Shown: positions 53,721-62,479, numbered from the stretch's first letter. The stretch: DNA of 64,000 nucleotides from Pseudomonas sp. TH31 (GCF_016650815.1 NZ_JAEKEZ010000033.1:434001-498000), one strand, 5' to 3'. Notes: generated by a model not told the origin, from the letters alone. Numbers and translations: made by a program.

Positions 53721-55058
53721 TCAAGTCAGCCACCGATCCAGCACCGCAATCGATTCCAGTTCTTCAACCCGCCACAACTGCTCAAGCAATTCCCCAGCCT
53801 GCCGCGCCGGCATCACCCGCCCGGCCAGACTGAAAAACTTCTCCTCCAGCACCCCATCACTCAACGGATTCCCCGGCGCGCCCAACGGCACTTCCACACA
53901 CAGGCTCGCCTGCCGACCGTCCACGGTCCGCACGCTCACGATGGGCTCGCCATCCTCTGACAGTTGCGTGTCCACTTCAAGCCGGATACGCGAGATCCAG
54001 TGCGCCAGTCGTGGGTCGCTGCGCTGTGCCTCGTCATACGCTTCCAGGCGGCAATGCCCCAGGACCAGACACGCCGCAAGCGCATACCGCAGACTCATCT
54101 GCGCCGCCGCCAGACTGGCGACTTCCTGCCCGCCGCACATGTCCTGCAGGAACCCGCACAACGACACCTGAATGTCCTCGACTTGATCCGCGTCGACCTG
54201 CAATTGCGCCAGCAACAACCCCAGCGCATCGATCGCCGAGTGTGTCCCGCGGCACGCCGCGTAAGGCTTGATCGAGCAACGGGAGAGTTTCCACACACGG
54301 CCCAAATCAGCGTCCAGCGCCTCAGGCACGGCGGTATTACCCGCTAGCGTCTTGAGAAATCCACCCCAGACATCTTCAAACAACTTCGTCGGGCCGGTGA
54401 TGCCGCACTGGGCAAATCGTGCGGCCAGCAAACCTCCTTCGGCCGCGCGACCACTGTGGAGTTTTTTACTTTGCGAACCGTCATGAATGAACGCCCAAAG
54501 TCCACCGCTGAAACTGCCGGCAATGCCGAGGGCCGACAAGGTTTGCGCGGTATCCAGCCCCAGAATCCGCGCGCTGGCCGCCGCCGCGCCGAACACTCCA
54601 CAGGTTGCGGTGGAGTGCCAACCGGCGCCGTTATGCGCTGAATAACTGCCGCAGGCTTCCAGCACTCGACGGCCGATTTCGTAGCCAATGACCACGGCGG
54701 TGATGAATTCCCGGCCGCTGACGATTTTTTCCGACATCGACACCGCGGCCATGATTGCCGGCAGCACGACGGCGCCGGAATGGTCGCAGCCACCGGTGTC
54801 GTCCAGTTCCAGGGCATGGGCGGCGATGCCATTGAGCATCGCCGCCTGAGCGGCGCCGACCCGCCAATCGGTGCCCCAGACCGGCGTGTTGCCGGTTTCA
54901 CCTTCAAACACTGCCCGTGCCTGTTTCGCCACTTCACTGCCAGCCCCGGCCAGGGTCGCGCCAAAGGTATCGAGAATGTGCCGCTTGGTTTGCGCAACCA
55001 GCGCCACCGGCAAATCCTCAAATCGCGTATCAACACAAAACTGCGCCAGGTGTTCCAT
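53721..55058 (-). CDS. MmgE/PrpD family protein (possible epimerase/dehydratase)
   Basis: 445 residues from the ATG at 55058 (a GTG three codons earlier is possible). Family blocks LAQFCVDTRFEDLPVALVAQTKRHILDTFGATLAG, GIAAHALELDDTG, CGVFGAAAASARILGLD, LHSGRAAEGGLLAARFAQCG and KPYAACRGTHSAIDAL. The family contains 2-methylcitrate dehydratase, cis-aconitate decarboxylase and iminodisuccinate epimerase. Not next to prp genes, so PrpD activity is unlikely. It is the last gene of a minus-strand locus with an amino acid importer and an argininosuccinate-lyase-like enzyme. A half REP (55071-55110) fills its upstream gap. Confidence 0.8.
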   Translation of the reverse strand: MEHLAQFCVDTRFEDLPVALVAQTKRHILDTFGATLAGAGSEVAKQARAVFEGETGNTPVWGTDWRVGAAQAAMLNGIAAHALELDDTGGCDHSGAVVLPAIMAAVSMSEKIVSGREFITAVVIGYEIGRRVLEACGSYSAHNGAGWHSTATCGVFGAAAASARILGLDTAQTLSALGIAGSFSGGLWAFIHDGSQSKKLHSGRAAEGGLLAARFAQCGITGPTKLFEDVWGGFLKTLAGNTAVPEALDADLGRVWKLSRCSIKPYAACRGTHSAIDALGLLLAQLQVDADQVEDIQVSLCGFLQDMCGGQEVASLAAAQMSLRYALAACLVLGHCRLEAYDEAQRSDPRLAHWISRIRLEVDTQLSEDGEPIVSVRTVDGRQASLCVEVPLGAPGNPLSDGVLEEKFFSLAGRVMPARQAGELLEQLWRVEELESIAVLDRWLT

Positions 55059-55070
55059 GCGAAGCACACC

Positions 55071-55110
55071 ACTGTAGGAGCTGCCGAAGGCTGCGATCTC
55101 TTGATCTTGC
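55071..55110. repeat. Single REP arm, family A
   Basis: One unpaired copy of TGTAGGAGCTGCCGAAGGCT followed by GATCTCTTGATCTTG. No inverted partner nearby. It lies between the first NodB-fold gene and the MmgE/PrpD start. Confidence 0.7.
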
Positions 55111-55114
55111 TCGC

Positions 55115-56002
55115 TCATACACCGTAATCCCGATAATGCCGCTCGTAAACAGCCGCCGGGTGATCTTCGGCCACAGCCGCCGCCGAATCCGCCCACCACT
55201 TCGATACTTCGCCCGCCGTGGCGATCCACACGTCCTGGTGCTGCTGAATCCCCTCCAGCAACTCGCGCAGGACGCCGATCCGCCCTGGTGTTCCAATGAT
55301 TTCCGGGTGCAGCCGCAGCACGTAACACAGGCCAAACCGGTGAAACCCGGTGAAGTCCATTTGCAGGTTGCCGAGGGTGTGGCTGTAGGACGCGATTCGC
55401 GATTGCGCCGGTGGTACGGCCGGGCTGAGGTTGAAGGCGAAATAGGGTTCGTCTTCCAGTTCGTAATGCAGCGGCAACTCGATCACTTCGGGCGCCGTCG
55501 GGTGAGCGAACGGCAAATCATCGCCTCGCCACGATGAAGACCAGCGAATGCCGTGACCCCGCAGTGCCTCGATAAACCCCGGTGCACCGTTGCCGGCCGG
55601 GATGCGAAATCCGGCTGGCCGCTGGCCGGTCAGCGCAATCAAGGCGTCGCAGCCCTTGGCGATCTCGGCGCTTTGCTCGGCCAGGGAAAGATTGTCGTAG
55701 TTCTGATGGCGATACCCGGCGCAGGCAATCTCATGCCCGCCGGCCTGGATCGCCCGAATGTGCTCGGGGTTTTCCTCGGCCACGATGCCGGGAATGCACC
55801 AGCTACTGGTGACACCGAGTTCTGCGAACAACCCGAGCAAACGGTCGACGCCACGCTGGCTGCCGTAGCGCCAGACCGACAGGGTCTTGTCGCGCCCGGC
55901 GACGTCCGGGGCCTGGGTCAGGATGCCGTGGATGTCGTTGTAATCGACGGTCAATACGACGGCGCAGCGATAACCGTCGGGCCAGACTGTGGAATCAACC
56001 AT
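55115..56002 (-). CDS. Polysaccharide deacetylase (NodB-fold) family hydrolase 1, PuuE/cyclic imidase type
   Basis: 295 residues. NodB fold as used by allantoinase PuuE and cyclic imide hydrolases, which open cyclic amides rather than deacetylate sugars. Motif 1 Asp in LTVDYNDI; motif 2 reads ACAGYRHQNYDN where the typical HGYRH has its first His replaced by Ala, so the metal site may be altered. Other blocks: RIPAGNGAPGFIEAL, WRGDDLPF, LHPEIIGTPGR. It overlaps the second NodB-fold gene by 8 bases. Confidence 0.8.
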   Translation of the reverse strand: MVDSTVWPDGYRCAVVLTVDYNDIHGILTQAPDVAGRDKTLSVWRYGSQRGVDRLLGLFAELGVTSSWCIPGIVAEENPEHIRAIQAGGHEIACAGYRHQNYDNLSLAEQSAEIAKGCDALIALTGQRPAGFRIPAGNGAPGFIEALRGHGIRWSSSWRGDDLPFAHPTAPEVIELPLHYELEDEPYFAFNLSPAVPPAQSRIASYSHTLGNLQMDFTGFHRFGLCYVLRLHPEIIGTPGRIGVLRELLEGIQQHQDVWIATAGEVSKWWADSAAAVAEDHPAAVYERHYRDYGV

Positions 56003-56843
56003 GGTGATGCTCCTTCAGCCACCACCGGGCGACATCGCGGCAGGTGGCGAACCACACGTCATCGCGTTGGTGCATGTGCTCGAAGAGTTTTTCCAGCAAC
56101 AGGATGCGTCCCGGTTTGCCGGTGATCTTGGGGTGAAACAGGGTGGTCAGGCACAGCCCTTCAGTCATGGCGCCGTCGTATTCGCGGCACCAGTTGTCCA
56201 GGGTCAGCTCGTAGCTTGCAGTGCGGTCCAGACCGCAGGGGAAGTCCGGCGCGCGGGTGTAGGCGAGGGAGGCGTAGTCGTCCATTTCCCAGCGGCCGGG
56301 GATTTCCACCAGCGGTGTGTCGAAGCCGGGAACGTTGACGAGGTACGGCCGGTCATCGCCGCGCATGCTGCTGGAGTAAGTCACACCGGCTTCCACCAGC
56401 ATCGCCGGGGTTTCGGCGCGCCAGTCGCCGGACGGCGTGCGAAAACCTTCGGCGCGGATGTTCAGGTATTTCCAGAACACCTCGCGGGATTTTTTCATCA
56501 CGTCCTTTTGCTGATCCAGTGTCAGGGCATAAAAGGATTCGTGTTTGTAGCCGTGGTACGCCACCTCATGCCCGCGCTCGACAATCGCCTGGCACTGTTT
56601 CGGCCAGTTCTCCACGACCCAGGCCGGGACGAAGAACGTCGTCGGGATCTGGAATGCGTCGAGCAAATCGAGGATTCGCGGCAGGGCGCGGTAGGGCCCG
56701 TAACCGCCGAAGCCAAAGTACTCGGGCTTGTGCCAGATCGAGCCGTTAAGCATGGCATCGCCGGTGGGGCCATCAAGGTCGAAGGCCAGTGCGAGGCAGG
56801 CTTTATACTGGTCGGGCCAGGTGGGTTGGGGTGAGGAGGACAT
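55995..56843 (-). CDS. Polysaccharide deacetylase (NodB-fold) family hydrolase 2, PuuE/cyclic imidase type
   Basis: 282 residues from the ATG at 56843, with GAGGAGG just upstream on this strand's equivalent. Motif 1 Asp in LALAFDLDGPTGDAML, motif 2 YHGYKHESF with both His, RTPSGDWRAETP, SSMRGDDRPYL and LFHPKITGKPGR. It is a relative of, but clearly different from, the following gene product, so the two may form a hetero-complex or act on two steps. Located between the ABC binding protein and the MmgE/PrpD gene. Confidence 0.82.
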   Translation of the reverse strand: MSSSPQPTWPDQYKACLALAFDLDGPTGDAMLNGSIWHKPEYFGFGGYGPYRALPRILDLLDAFQIPTTFFVPAWVVENWPKQCQAIVERGHEVAYHGYKHESFYALTLDQQKDVMKKSREVFWKYLNIRAEGFRTPSGDWRAETPAMLVEAGVTYSSSMRGDDRPYLVNVPGFDTPLVEIPGRWEMDDYASLAYTRAPDFPCGLDRTASYELTLDNWCREYDGAMTEGLCLTTLFHPKITGKPGRILLLEKLFEHMHQRDDVWFATCRDVARWWLKEHHHG

Positions 56844-56877
56844 CGTGGTGCTCCGCTGATTTATTGTTGAAACACCC

Positions 56878-57025
56878 GTAGCAACTGCCGAGCAGCGCGA
56901 GGCTGCGTTCGGCGACGAAGTCGTCGTAAACCCTGCACGCGAGTTTTGCCTGACACACCGCATCGTCTGATTTCACGACGGCTTCGCCGCCGAACGCAGC
57001 CTCGCGCTGCTCGGCAGCTGCTACA
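56878..57025. repeat. Long inverted repeat, family B
   Basis: About 148 bases with arms GTAGCAACTGCCGAGCAGCG and complement, same design as 1062-1207. It separates the ABC binding-protein gene from the second NodB-fold gene within an otherwise codirectional locus. Confidence 0.8.
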
Positions 57026-57044
57026 GAGCGTAATCGCGTCGGGT

Positions 57045-57869
57045 TTATTTGCCGGCGTTGATGGTCACCGTCTTGATCGCACCCAGTTCCAGGTCCCATT
57101 TCTTCAGAATGGTCTGGTAGCTACCGTCATCGATCATGCTCTGCAGCGCCACTTTCACCGCTTCACTCAACTCAGGCTTTTTCTTGCTCAAGCCCATGCC
57201 GGAGAACTGCACCGAAATCGGCTGGCCCACGGTTTTGTACGTGTCCTTTTCCTGAGTCTTCAGGTACGACAAGGTCTCGCTGCCCTGCATCGCCGCATCG
57301 ATCCGGCTCTGACGCAGTTGCGCACGGGCATCCGCCGAGCCCTCAGTGCCGATTACCACAATCGCCGGTTTGCCGGCCGCTTCACAGTGGGCCTTGCTGT
57401 ATTCAGCAATCTCCGCCGGGAACGTGGTGCGTCGGCTGGTGCCGACTTTCTTGCCACACAGGTCGGTGATCTCGTTGGTGTCCTTGTTTTTCTGCAAGGT
57501 GTAGAACTGCGGACCGCTGGTGAAGTAGTCGACGAAGGTCACGCTGGCCTGACGTTCGACAGTGTCGGTCATGCCCGACAGCACCATGTCGACGCGGTCA
57601 GTGGTCAGCGCGTTGATCATTTGCTCGAAGCCGGTTTCCTGCCATTTGATCTTCACGCCCAGGCGCTCGGCCAGGGCGTTGCCCAAGTCATAGTCCAAAC
57701 CGGTCAAGGTGTTGGTCGCCGGGTCCTTGAAATCCATCGGCGGATAGTTCGGCATGATCGCTACGACGATCTCGCCCTTGGCCTTGATGCTGGCCGGCAA
57801 CTCGGCGGCAAACGCGACGCTGGAAGCCATCAGGCCGGCGAGTACTGCTGGAATAACTAGGTTCTTCAT
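57045..57869 (-). CDS. Polar amino acid ABC transporter, periplasmic binding protein
   Basis: 274 residues from the ATG at 57869. Signal peptide (VIPAVLAGLMASSVAFAAE) and a family-3 solute-binding domain (GEIVVAIMPNYPPMDFKDPATNTLTGLDYDLGNAL). Two Cys in the mature part. Followed by ATPase 54 bases upstream on the strand and a permease; ligand likely an amino acid or N-substituted derivative, not a basic amino acid signature. Confidence 0.82.
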   Translation of the reverse strand: MKNLVIPAVLAGLMASSVAFAAELPASIKAKGEIVVAIMPNYPPMDFKDPATNTLTGLDYDLGNALAERLGVKIKWQETGFEQMINALTTDRVDMVLSGMTDTVERQASVTFVDYFTSGPQFYTLQKNKDTNEITDLCGKKVGTSRRTTFPAEIAEYSKAHCEAAGKPAIVVIGTEGSADARAQLRQSRIDAAMQGSETLSYLKTQEKDTYKTVGQPISVQFSGMGLSKKKPELSEAVKVALQSMIDDGSYQTILKKWDLELGAIKTVTINAGK

Positions 57870-57922
57870 GGTCGTTCTCTTATGAGTGTTGTGAGGCGGC
57901 TCTTGTTTTCCAAGCACGGCAC

Positions 57923-58687
57923 TTAGGTTCGAACGGCAGAAATGAAGCTTTGGGTGCGCGGGTTTTGTGGGCTTATTAGTATTTCTTCGGGGCTTCCAGC
58001 CTCCACGATTTGCCCGCCGTCCATAAACACCATGCGGTTGGAAACCTCGCGAGCGAAGCCCAGTTCATGGGTGACGACGATCATGGTCATGCCGGTTTGC
58101 GCCAGATCGCGCATCACCGACAGCACCTCACCGACCAGTTCCGGGTCGAGTGCCGAAGTGGGTTCATCGAACAGCATCAGCTTGGGCCGCATCGCCAGGG
58201 CACGGGCAATCGCCACCCGTTGCTGCTGGCCGCCCGAGAGTTCAATCGGGTAGCTGTTGCGTTTGTCGGCCAGGCCGACACGGGCGAGCAATTCCAGGGC
58301 TTCTTCGTGCGCTTCTTTGGGCGAGCGCTTGAGCACCTGGCACGGGCCCTCGATGATGTTTTGCAGCACAGTCATGTGCGGGAACAGGTTGAAACGCTGG
58401 AACACCATGCCGGTGGCCAGGCGTTGACGGGCGATCTGTGACTCGTTGAGTTCGTGCAGTTTGTTGCCGACCACGCGGTAACCCACCAGCTCGCCGTCGA
58501 CCCAGAGGCCACCCTTGTCAATTTTCTCAAGCTGATTGACGCAGCGCAGCAAGGTGCTTTTGCCCGAGCCGGACGGGCCGATGATGCACAGCACTTCGCC
58601 TTGCTCGACTTCGACGTTGATGTCCTTGAGCGCGTGGTACTGGTCGTAATATTTGTTCAGGCTCACGGCCTTGACGATGCTTCTCAT
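57923..58687 (-). CDS. Polar amino acid ABC transporter ATPase
   Basis: 254 residues from the ATG at 58687. Walker A GPSGSGKST, signature LSGGQQQRVAIARAL, Walker B LMLFDEPTSALDPE, switch His in VVTHELGFA. Pairs with the permease encoded 10 bases upstream. Confidence 0.92.
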   Translation of the reverse strand: MRSIVKAVSLNKYYDQYHALKDINVEVEQGEVLCIIGPSGSGKSTLLRCVNQLEKIDKGGLWVDGELVGYRVVGNKLHELNESQIARQRLATGMVFQRFNLFPHMTVLQNIIEGPCQVLKRSPKEAHEEALELLARVGLADKRNSYPIELSGGQQQRVAIARALAMRPKLMLFDEPTSALDPELVGEVLSVMRDLAQTGMTMIVVTHELGFAREVSNRMVFMDGGQIVEAGSPEEILISPQNPRTQSFISAVRT

Positions 58688-58697
58688 GTCGGATTCC

Positions 58698-59576
58698 TCA
58701 AGAACGCTTGCCGGCGCCGCGAGCGAAACGACGCTCCAGACGGCTTTGACCAAAGGACAGAACGGTGACGGCGGCCAGGTACCAGATACCGGCGACGATC
58801 AGCAACTCCATCACCCGGGCGTTGGCGTAGTAGATGTTCTGGGCGTTGTAGAGCAGTTCCGAGTACTGGATGACGCTCGCCAGGGAGGTCATTTTCACCA
58901 TGCCGATGAATTCGTTGCCGACCGGCGGAATGATGATCCGCATGGCTTGCGGCAGGATGATCCGGCGCAGGGCTTGCAGGCGCGGCATGCCGATTGACTT
59001 GGCAGCTTCGTACTGGCCGGTGTCCACCGACAACAGGCCGGCGCGCACCACTTCAGCGGTGTAGGCGCCCTGGTTGATGCTCAATCCGAGCAGGGCGGCC
59101 ACGAACGGCGTCATCAGGCTCACAGTGTCGAGTTCGAACACGCCAGGAATGCCGATGGTGGGGAAAATCAGCGCCAGGTTGAACCACAACAGCAGTTGCA
59201 GGATCAGCGGCGTGCCGCGGAACAGCCAGGTGTAGGTCACCGCCACGTAGCGCAGGATCGGGTTGGCCGACATGCGCATGATCGCGGTGATCACCCCGAA
59301 GACAATGCCCAGCACCATTGCCAACACCGCCATGACGATGGTGTTGAACAAACCCCACATAATCGCCTGCGAGGTGACGAACTGGCCGATGTAAGACCAT
59401 TCGATCTTGCCTTCGGCGAAGGCGCGGACCAGGCCGAGAATGGCGATGACGATCACGGTGGCGAAGAAAATCCGCCCGTAATAGCGCCGTGGCACATGGT
59501 GGTACTGGGTGATATCGAACTGGTTGTCCGCCAGTTTGCGCTCCGCCTGGAGTCGTTCTGCCTGAGTCTGGCTCAT
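58698..59576 (-). CDS. Polar amino acid ABC transporter permease
   Basis: 292 residues with about five membrane segments after a 35-residue cytoplasmic start; the EAA-like loop is QYEAAKSIGMPRLQALRRIILPQAMRIIIPP. Single permease, so a homodimeric channel. It belongs to the locus that also holds the argininosuccinate-lyase-like gene, from which it is separated by a REP. Confidence 0.87.
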   Translation of the reverse strand: MSQTQAERLQAERKLADNQFDITQYHHVPRRYYGRIFFATVIVIAILGLVRAFAEGKIEWSYIGQFVTSQAIMWGLFNTIVMAVLAMVLGIVFGVITAIMRMSANPILRYVAVTYTWLFRGTPLILQLLLWFNLALIFPTIGIPGVFELDTVSLMTPFVAALLGLSINQGAYTAEVVRAGLLSVDTGQYEAAKSIGMPRLQALRRIILPQAMRIIIPPVGNEFIGMVKMTSLASVIQYSELLYNAQNIYYANARVMELLIVAGIWYLAAVTVLSFGQSRLERRFARGAGKRS

Positions 59577-59619
59577 GATGTTTCTCCGTACACTTGGTAA
59601 TTCAGGCCAACCACAATCC

Positions 59620-59710
59620 CTGTGGGAGCGAGCCTGCTCGCGAATGCGGTTTTACATTCAACCTTGTTGTTGACTGACCTACCGCTTTCGCGAGCAGGCT
59701 CGCTCCCACA
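59620..59710. repeat. REP-type hairpin, family C
   Basis: TGTGGGAGCGAGCCTGCTCGCGA and inverted copy, about 91 bases, between the lyase-like and permease genes. Confidence 0.85.
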
Positions 59711-59726
59711 GGTTTTGCGTCATGCT

Positions 59727-61154
59727 TCAGAGACGAAAGCCCTGATAGTTTTCGGTCCACTGCTGTTGGACGGCGAGGGCGGTTTTCAAGCGGCCGATCT
59801 GCTCGCGCACCTGTTGCGGCGCGGTGCCGCCCCAGCCACTGCGAGCAGCGATGGCGGCTTCCAGCGTCAGACTGTCGCGTACTTGCGGGGTCAGGCGTGG
59901 ATCAATCTCGGCCAGCAACGCCGGGGAGGCTTCCCACAATTCGATATCGTGTTTCTCACAGGCCTGGACCAGCGCGCCGGTGATTTCATGAGCTTCCTTG
60001 AACGGAACGCCGCGCATGGCCAGCCAGTCGGCGACTTCAGTGGCCAGGGTGAAGCCCAATGGCGCCTGACGCCGCAGTTCTTCAACGTTGACCTTCATGG
60101 TCGCGACCATCCCGGCCATGGCTGGCAGCACCAGCAACAGGGTGTCGAGGCTGTCGAGCACGCCGTTCTTGTCTTCGCTGAGGTCGCGGTTGTAGGACAG
60201 CGGCAGGGACTTGAGCGTCGACAGCAGTCCGGTGAGGTTGCCGATCAGGCGGCCAGCCTTGCCACGAGCGAGTTCGGCGATGTCCGGATTTTTCTTCTGC
60301 GGCATGATCGAGCTGCCGGTGGCGTAGGCATCGTCCAGTGCGACCCAGCGAAATTGCCGCGATGACCACAGGCAAAACTCTTCGGCGAGGCGGGAAATGT
60401 TGATCCCGAGCATGCTGGCGATAAACAGGAACTCGGCGACGTGGTCACGACTGGCCACCGCGTCGATGGAGTTTTCACACACGCCGCTGTAGCCCATTTC
60501 CCTGGCCGACTGTTGAGGCTCGCGAGCGATGGCGGAACCGGCCATGGCCGCCGCTCCGAGTGGCGACAGCGAGGTGCGCACGTCCCAGTCCACCAGGCGT
60601 TGTACGTCACGCAGCATCGATTGGGCGTGAGCCAGCAAGTGGTGGGCGAAAACGATCGGTTGCGCCTGCTGCAAGTGGGTGAAACCCGGGCAGATGCTTT
60701 CGATGTGTTGTTCTGCCTGAGCGACCAGCGCTTGCTGCAAGGCCAACACTTCAACGGCCAGGGTGCGGACGTGATCACGCAGGAACAGGCGCAGGTCGTT
60801 GGCAGTCTGGTCATTACGCGAGCGGCCAGCACGCAGCTTGCCGCCGAGGGCGCCGAGGCGTTCGGTCAGCAGGCGTTCGATGAAGGTGTGGACGTCTTCG
60901 TCGTCCAGGGTCGGGGCGATGCTGCCGGCGCGAAAGTCAGCGCCAATCTGATCCAGGGCGCCGAGCATGGTCTGGGTTTCTTGCTCGCTCAGAAGACCTG
61001 CGCGTTGCAGTTCCCCGGCATGCGCCTTGGAACCAGCGAGGTCGTAAGGGGTGAGGCGAAAGTAGCGCTCAGGGCAACGGGACAGGGCCGCCAGGGCTTC
61101 GGACGGCCCGCTTTTGAAGCGAGCACCCCAGAGACGGTCGGTGGTTTGAGACAT
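59727..61154 (-). CDS. Argininosuccinate-lyase-like C-N lyase (fumarase/aspartase superfamily)
   Basis: 475 residues from the ATG at 61154. Superfamily motif GSSIMPQKKNPDIAEL (about residues 280-295, with the catalytic Ser) and THLQQAQPIVFAHHL with the catalytic His are intact. The wording around the motif (DIAELARGKAGRLIGNLTGLLSTLK) resembles actinobacterial ArgH more than the usual Pseudomonas ArgH as I recall it, so this is likely a second, horizontally distinct paralogue. It lies with an amino acid importer, not with arginine biosynthetic genes. EDDS lyase and other enzymes that split N-substituted aspartates to fumarate belong to this superfamily. Divergent from a LysR gene. Confidence 0.8.
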   Translation of the reverse strand: MSQTTDRLWGARFKSGPSEALAALSRCPERYFRLTPYDLAGSKAHAGELQRAGLLSEQETQTMLGALDQIGADFRAGSIAPTLDDEDVHTFIERLLTERLGALGGKLRAGRSRNDQTANDLRLFLRDHVRTLAVEVLALQQALVAQAEQHIESICPGFTHLQQAQPIVFAHHLLAHAQSMLRDVQRLVDWDVRTSLSPLGAAAMAGSAIAREPQQSAREMGYSGVCENSIDAVASRDHVAEFLFIASMLGINISRLAEEFCLWSSRQFRWVALDDAYATGSSIMPQKKNPDIAELARGKAGRLIGNLTGLLSTLKSLPLSYNRDLSEDKNGVLDSLDTLLLVLPAMAGMVATMKVNVEELRRQAPLGFTLATEVADWLAMRGVPFKEAHEITGALVQACEKHDIELWEASPALLAEIDPRLTPQVRDSLTLEAAIAARSGWGGTAPQQVREQIGRLKTALAVQQQWTENYQGFRL

Positions 61155-61513
61155 TGTTGTTTTCCTCGTCGTTGCTCGGAAGTTCGAAATTGATCTGGTG
61201 TTTTGCCGAAGAGCTTCGCGGGCAAGCCTCGCTCCTACAGATCGGCGTGCAATGCCTGACACCTTGGCCCTGGACGATAAAAATCGACCGGACGTGGTTC
61301 GGCTTAAGCAGTTTTCAAGAGGGCAGTTGCATCGATGCGAGAGCTGATCGAAGTGTCAGCTTTTAATGGTGCTAAATCAGTGAGTTGGCACTCAGGTACG
61401 GAATTTATTAGCGGTTGCCAAGCCTGGTTTTCTGTGTTCATTATTATTAGCCAGCGTTATTTTTGTTGTTGGACACAGAGTGTTGAATAGGGCGCCAGAG
61501 GTAAATAAGCATT
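61155..61513. other. Divergent regulatory region between the lyase-like and LysR genes
   Basis: 359 bases without a gene. It holds one unpaired REP arm of family D (61214-61240, TCGCGGGCAAGCCTCGCTCC) and a more AT-rich half toward the LysR gene. No confident LysR site or promoter could be assigned by eye. Confidence 0.6.
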
Positions 61514-62479
61514 ATGGAAACCCCACTTTCCAATTCCGGAAACCCGCCGCCAAAACCGCCTCACCGGGCACCGTTGGCGCTCAGTGGTCTGGACTTTAAA
61601 TTGCTCAAAGTGTTTAAGGCCGTGGTCGAGGCCGGCGGCTTCAGTGCCGCCCAGAACGAGTTGAATGTGGGCCTGGCAGCCATCAGCAAACAGATCTCCG
61701 ACCTGGAGATCCGCATCGGCATGCGCCTGTGCACCCGAGGTCGAGAGGGGTTTCACCTGACCGAAGAAGGGCGTCTGGTGTATCAGGCGTCGATTGATCT
61801 GTTTGCTTCGGTCGATAATTTTCGTGATCGCCTTAGTTCTGCGCAGAATGAACTTATTGGCGACTTGGGCGTGGGGGTTATTGATAACACTATCTCCGAT
61901 CCTAATTCGCCGTTAGTTGCAGCGCTTAGAAGGATTAATGAGGAGTCGCCGAAAGTAAGGTTTCAACTTCAGGCGTCGCAACTGGATGAAGTTGAACGTG
62001 GCGTTGTTGAGGGGCGATTAGTCGCGGGGGTCGTGCCGGTTTATCAACGACGCGAGGAGTTCGATTACTACGCGCTGTATGAAGAACGCTCCGAGGTTTA
62101 CTGCGCGGCCGGACATCCGTTGTTCTCAGTGCCAGAGGCGGAGATCGGCACCAATGTGCTCAAGGACTACGAGTGCATCAACCACCGTTACGCGATTCAC
62201 CGCGACAAACTGAATTTCGCCCACTACGACAGCTTTTCAGCCTCGGCGACCCAGGTGGAAGCCGTAGCGTTGCTGGTCAAGACCGGTCGTTTTGTGGGCT
62301 TCTTGCCGCAACATTACGCTGCAAGCCTGGTGGCCCAAGGACAGTTTCGGGCGGTCCGCCCGGACCTGATCAGCATCGTGACACCGTTCAATCTGATCCT
62401 GCGGCACAACACTGTACGCAGCCCTTTGGTCAAGGCGTTTGCCCAGGCGCTGGGGGTCGATTTGAAGGTTCCGGTTTGA
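61514..62479 (+). CDS. LysR family transcriptional regulator
   Basis: 321 residues. A Pro-rich N-terminal lead of about 25 residues precedes the LysR helix-turn-helix (DFKLLKVFKAVVEAGGFSAAQNELNVGLAAISKQISDLEIRIG in part). The effector domain follows (VGVIDNTISDPNSPLV onwards). Divergent from the lyase-like gene, the usual LysR arrangement for control of the adjacent catabolic locus. Codon use in the middle (about 61830-62010) is noticeably less GC-rich than its neighbours. Confidence 0.87.
   Translation: METPLSNSGNPPPKPPHRAPLALSGLDFKLLKVFKAVVEAGGFSAAQNELNVGLAAISKQISDLEIRIGMRLCTRGREGFHLTEEGRLVYQASIDLFASVDNFRDRLSSAQNELIGDLGVGVIDNTISDPNSPLVAALRRINEESPKVRFQLQASQLDEVERGVVEGRLVAGVVPVYQRREEFDYYALYEERSEVYCAAGHPLFSVPEAEIGTNVLKDYECINHRYAIHRDKLNFAHYDSFSASATQVEAVALLVKTGRFVGFLPQHYAASLVAQGQFRAVRPDLISIVTPFNLILRHNTVRSPLVKAFAQALGVDLKVPV

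Noticed and set aside
53721..55058. 2-methylcitrate dehydratase PrpD
   Set aside because: No prpB, prpC or acnD gene is nearby; only the broad MmgE/PrpD family can be supported.
53721..55328. Extended start of the MmgE/PrpD protein through the REP
   Set aside because: The added residues (for example EQDQEIAAFGSSY) are the translation of a REP arm and of the neighbouring gene's antisense, not a family N-terminus.
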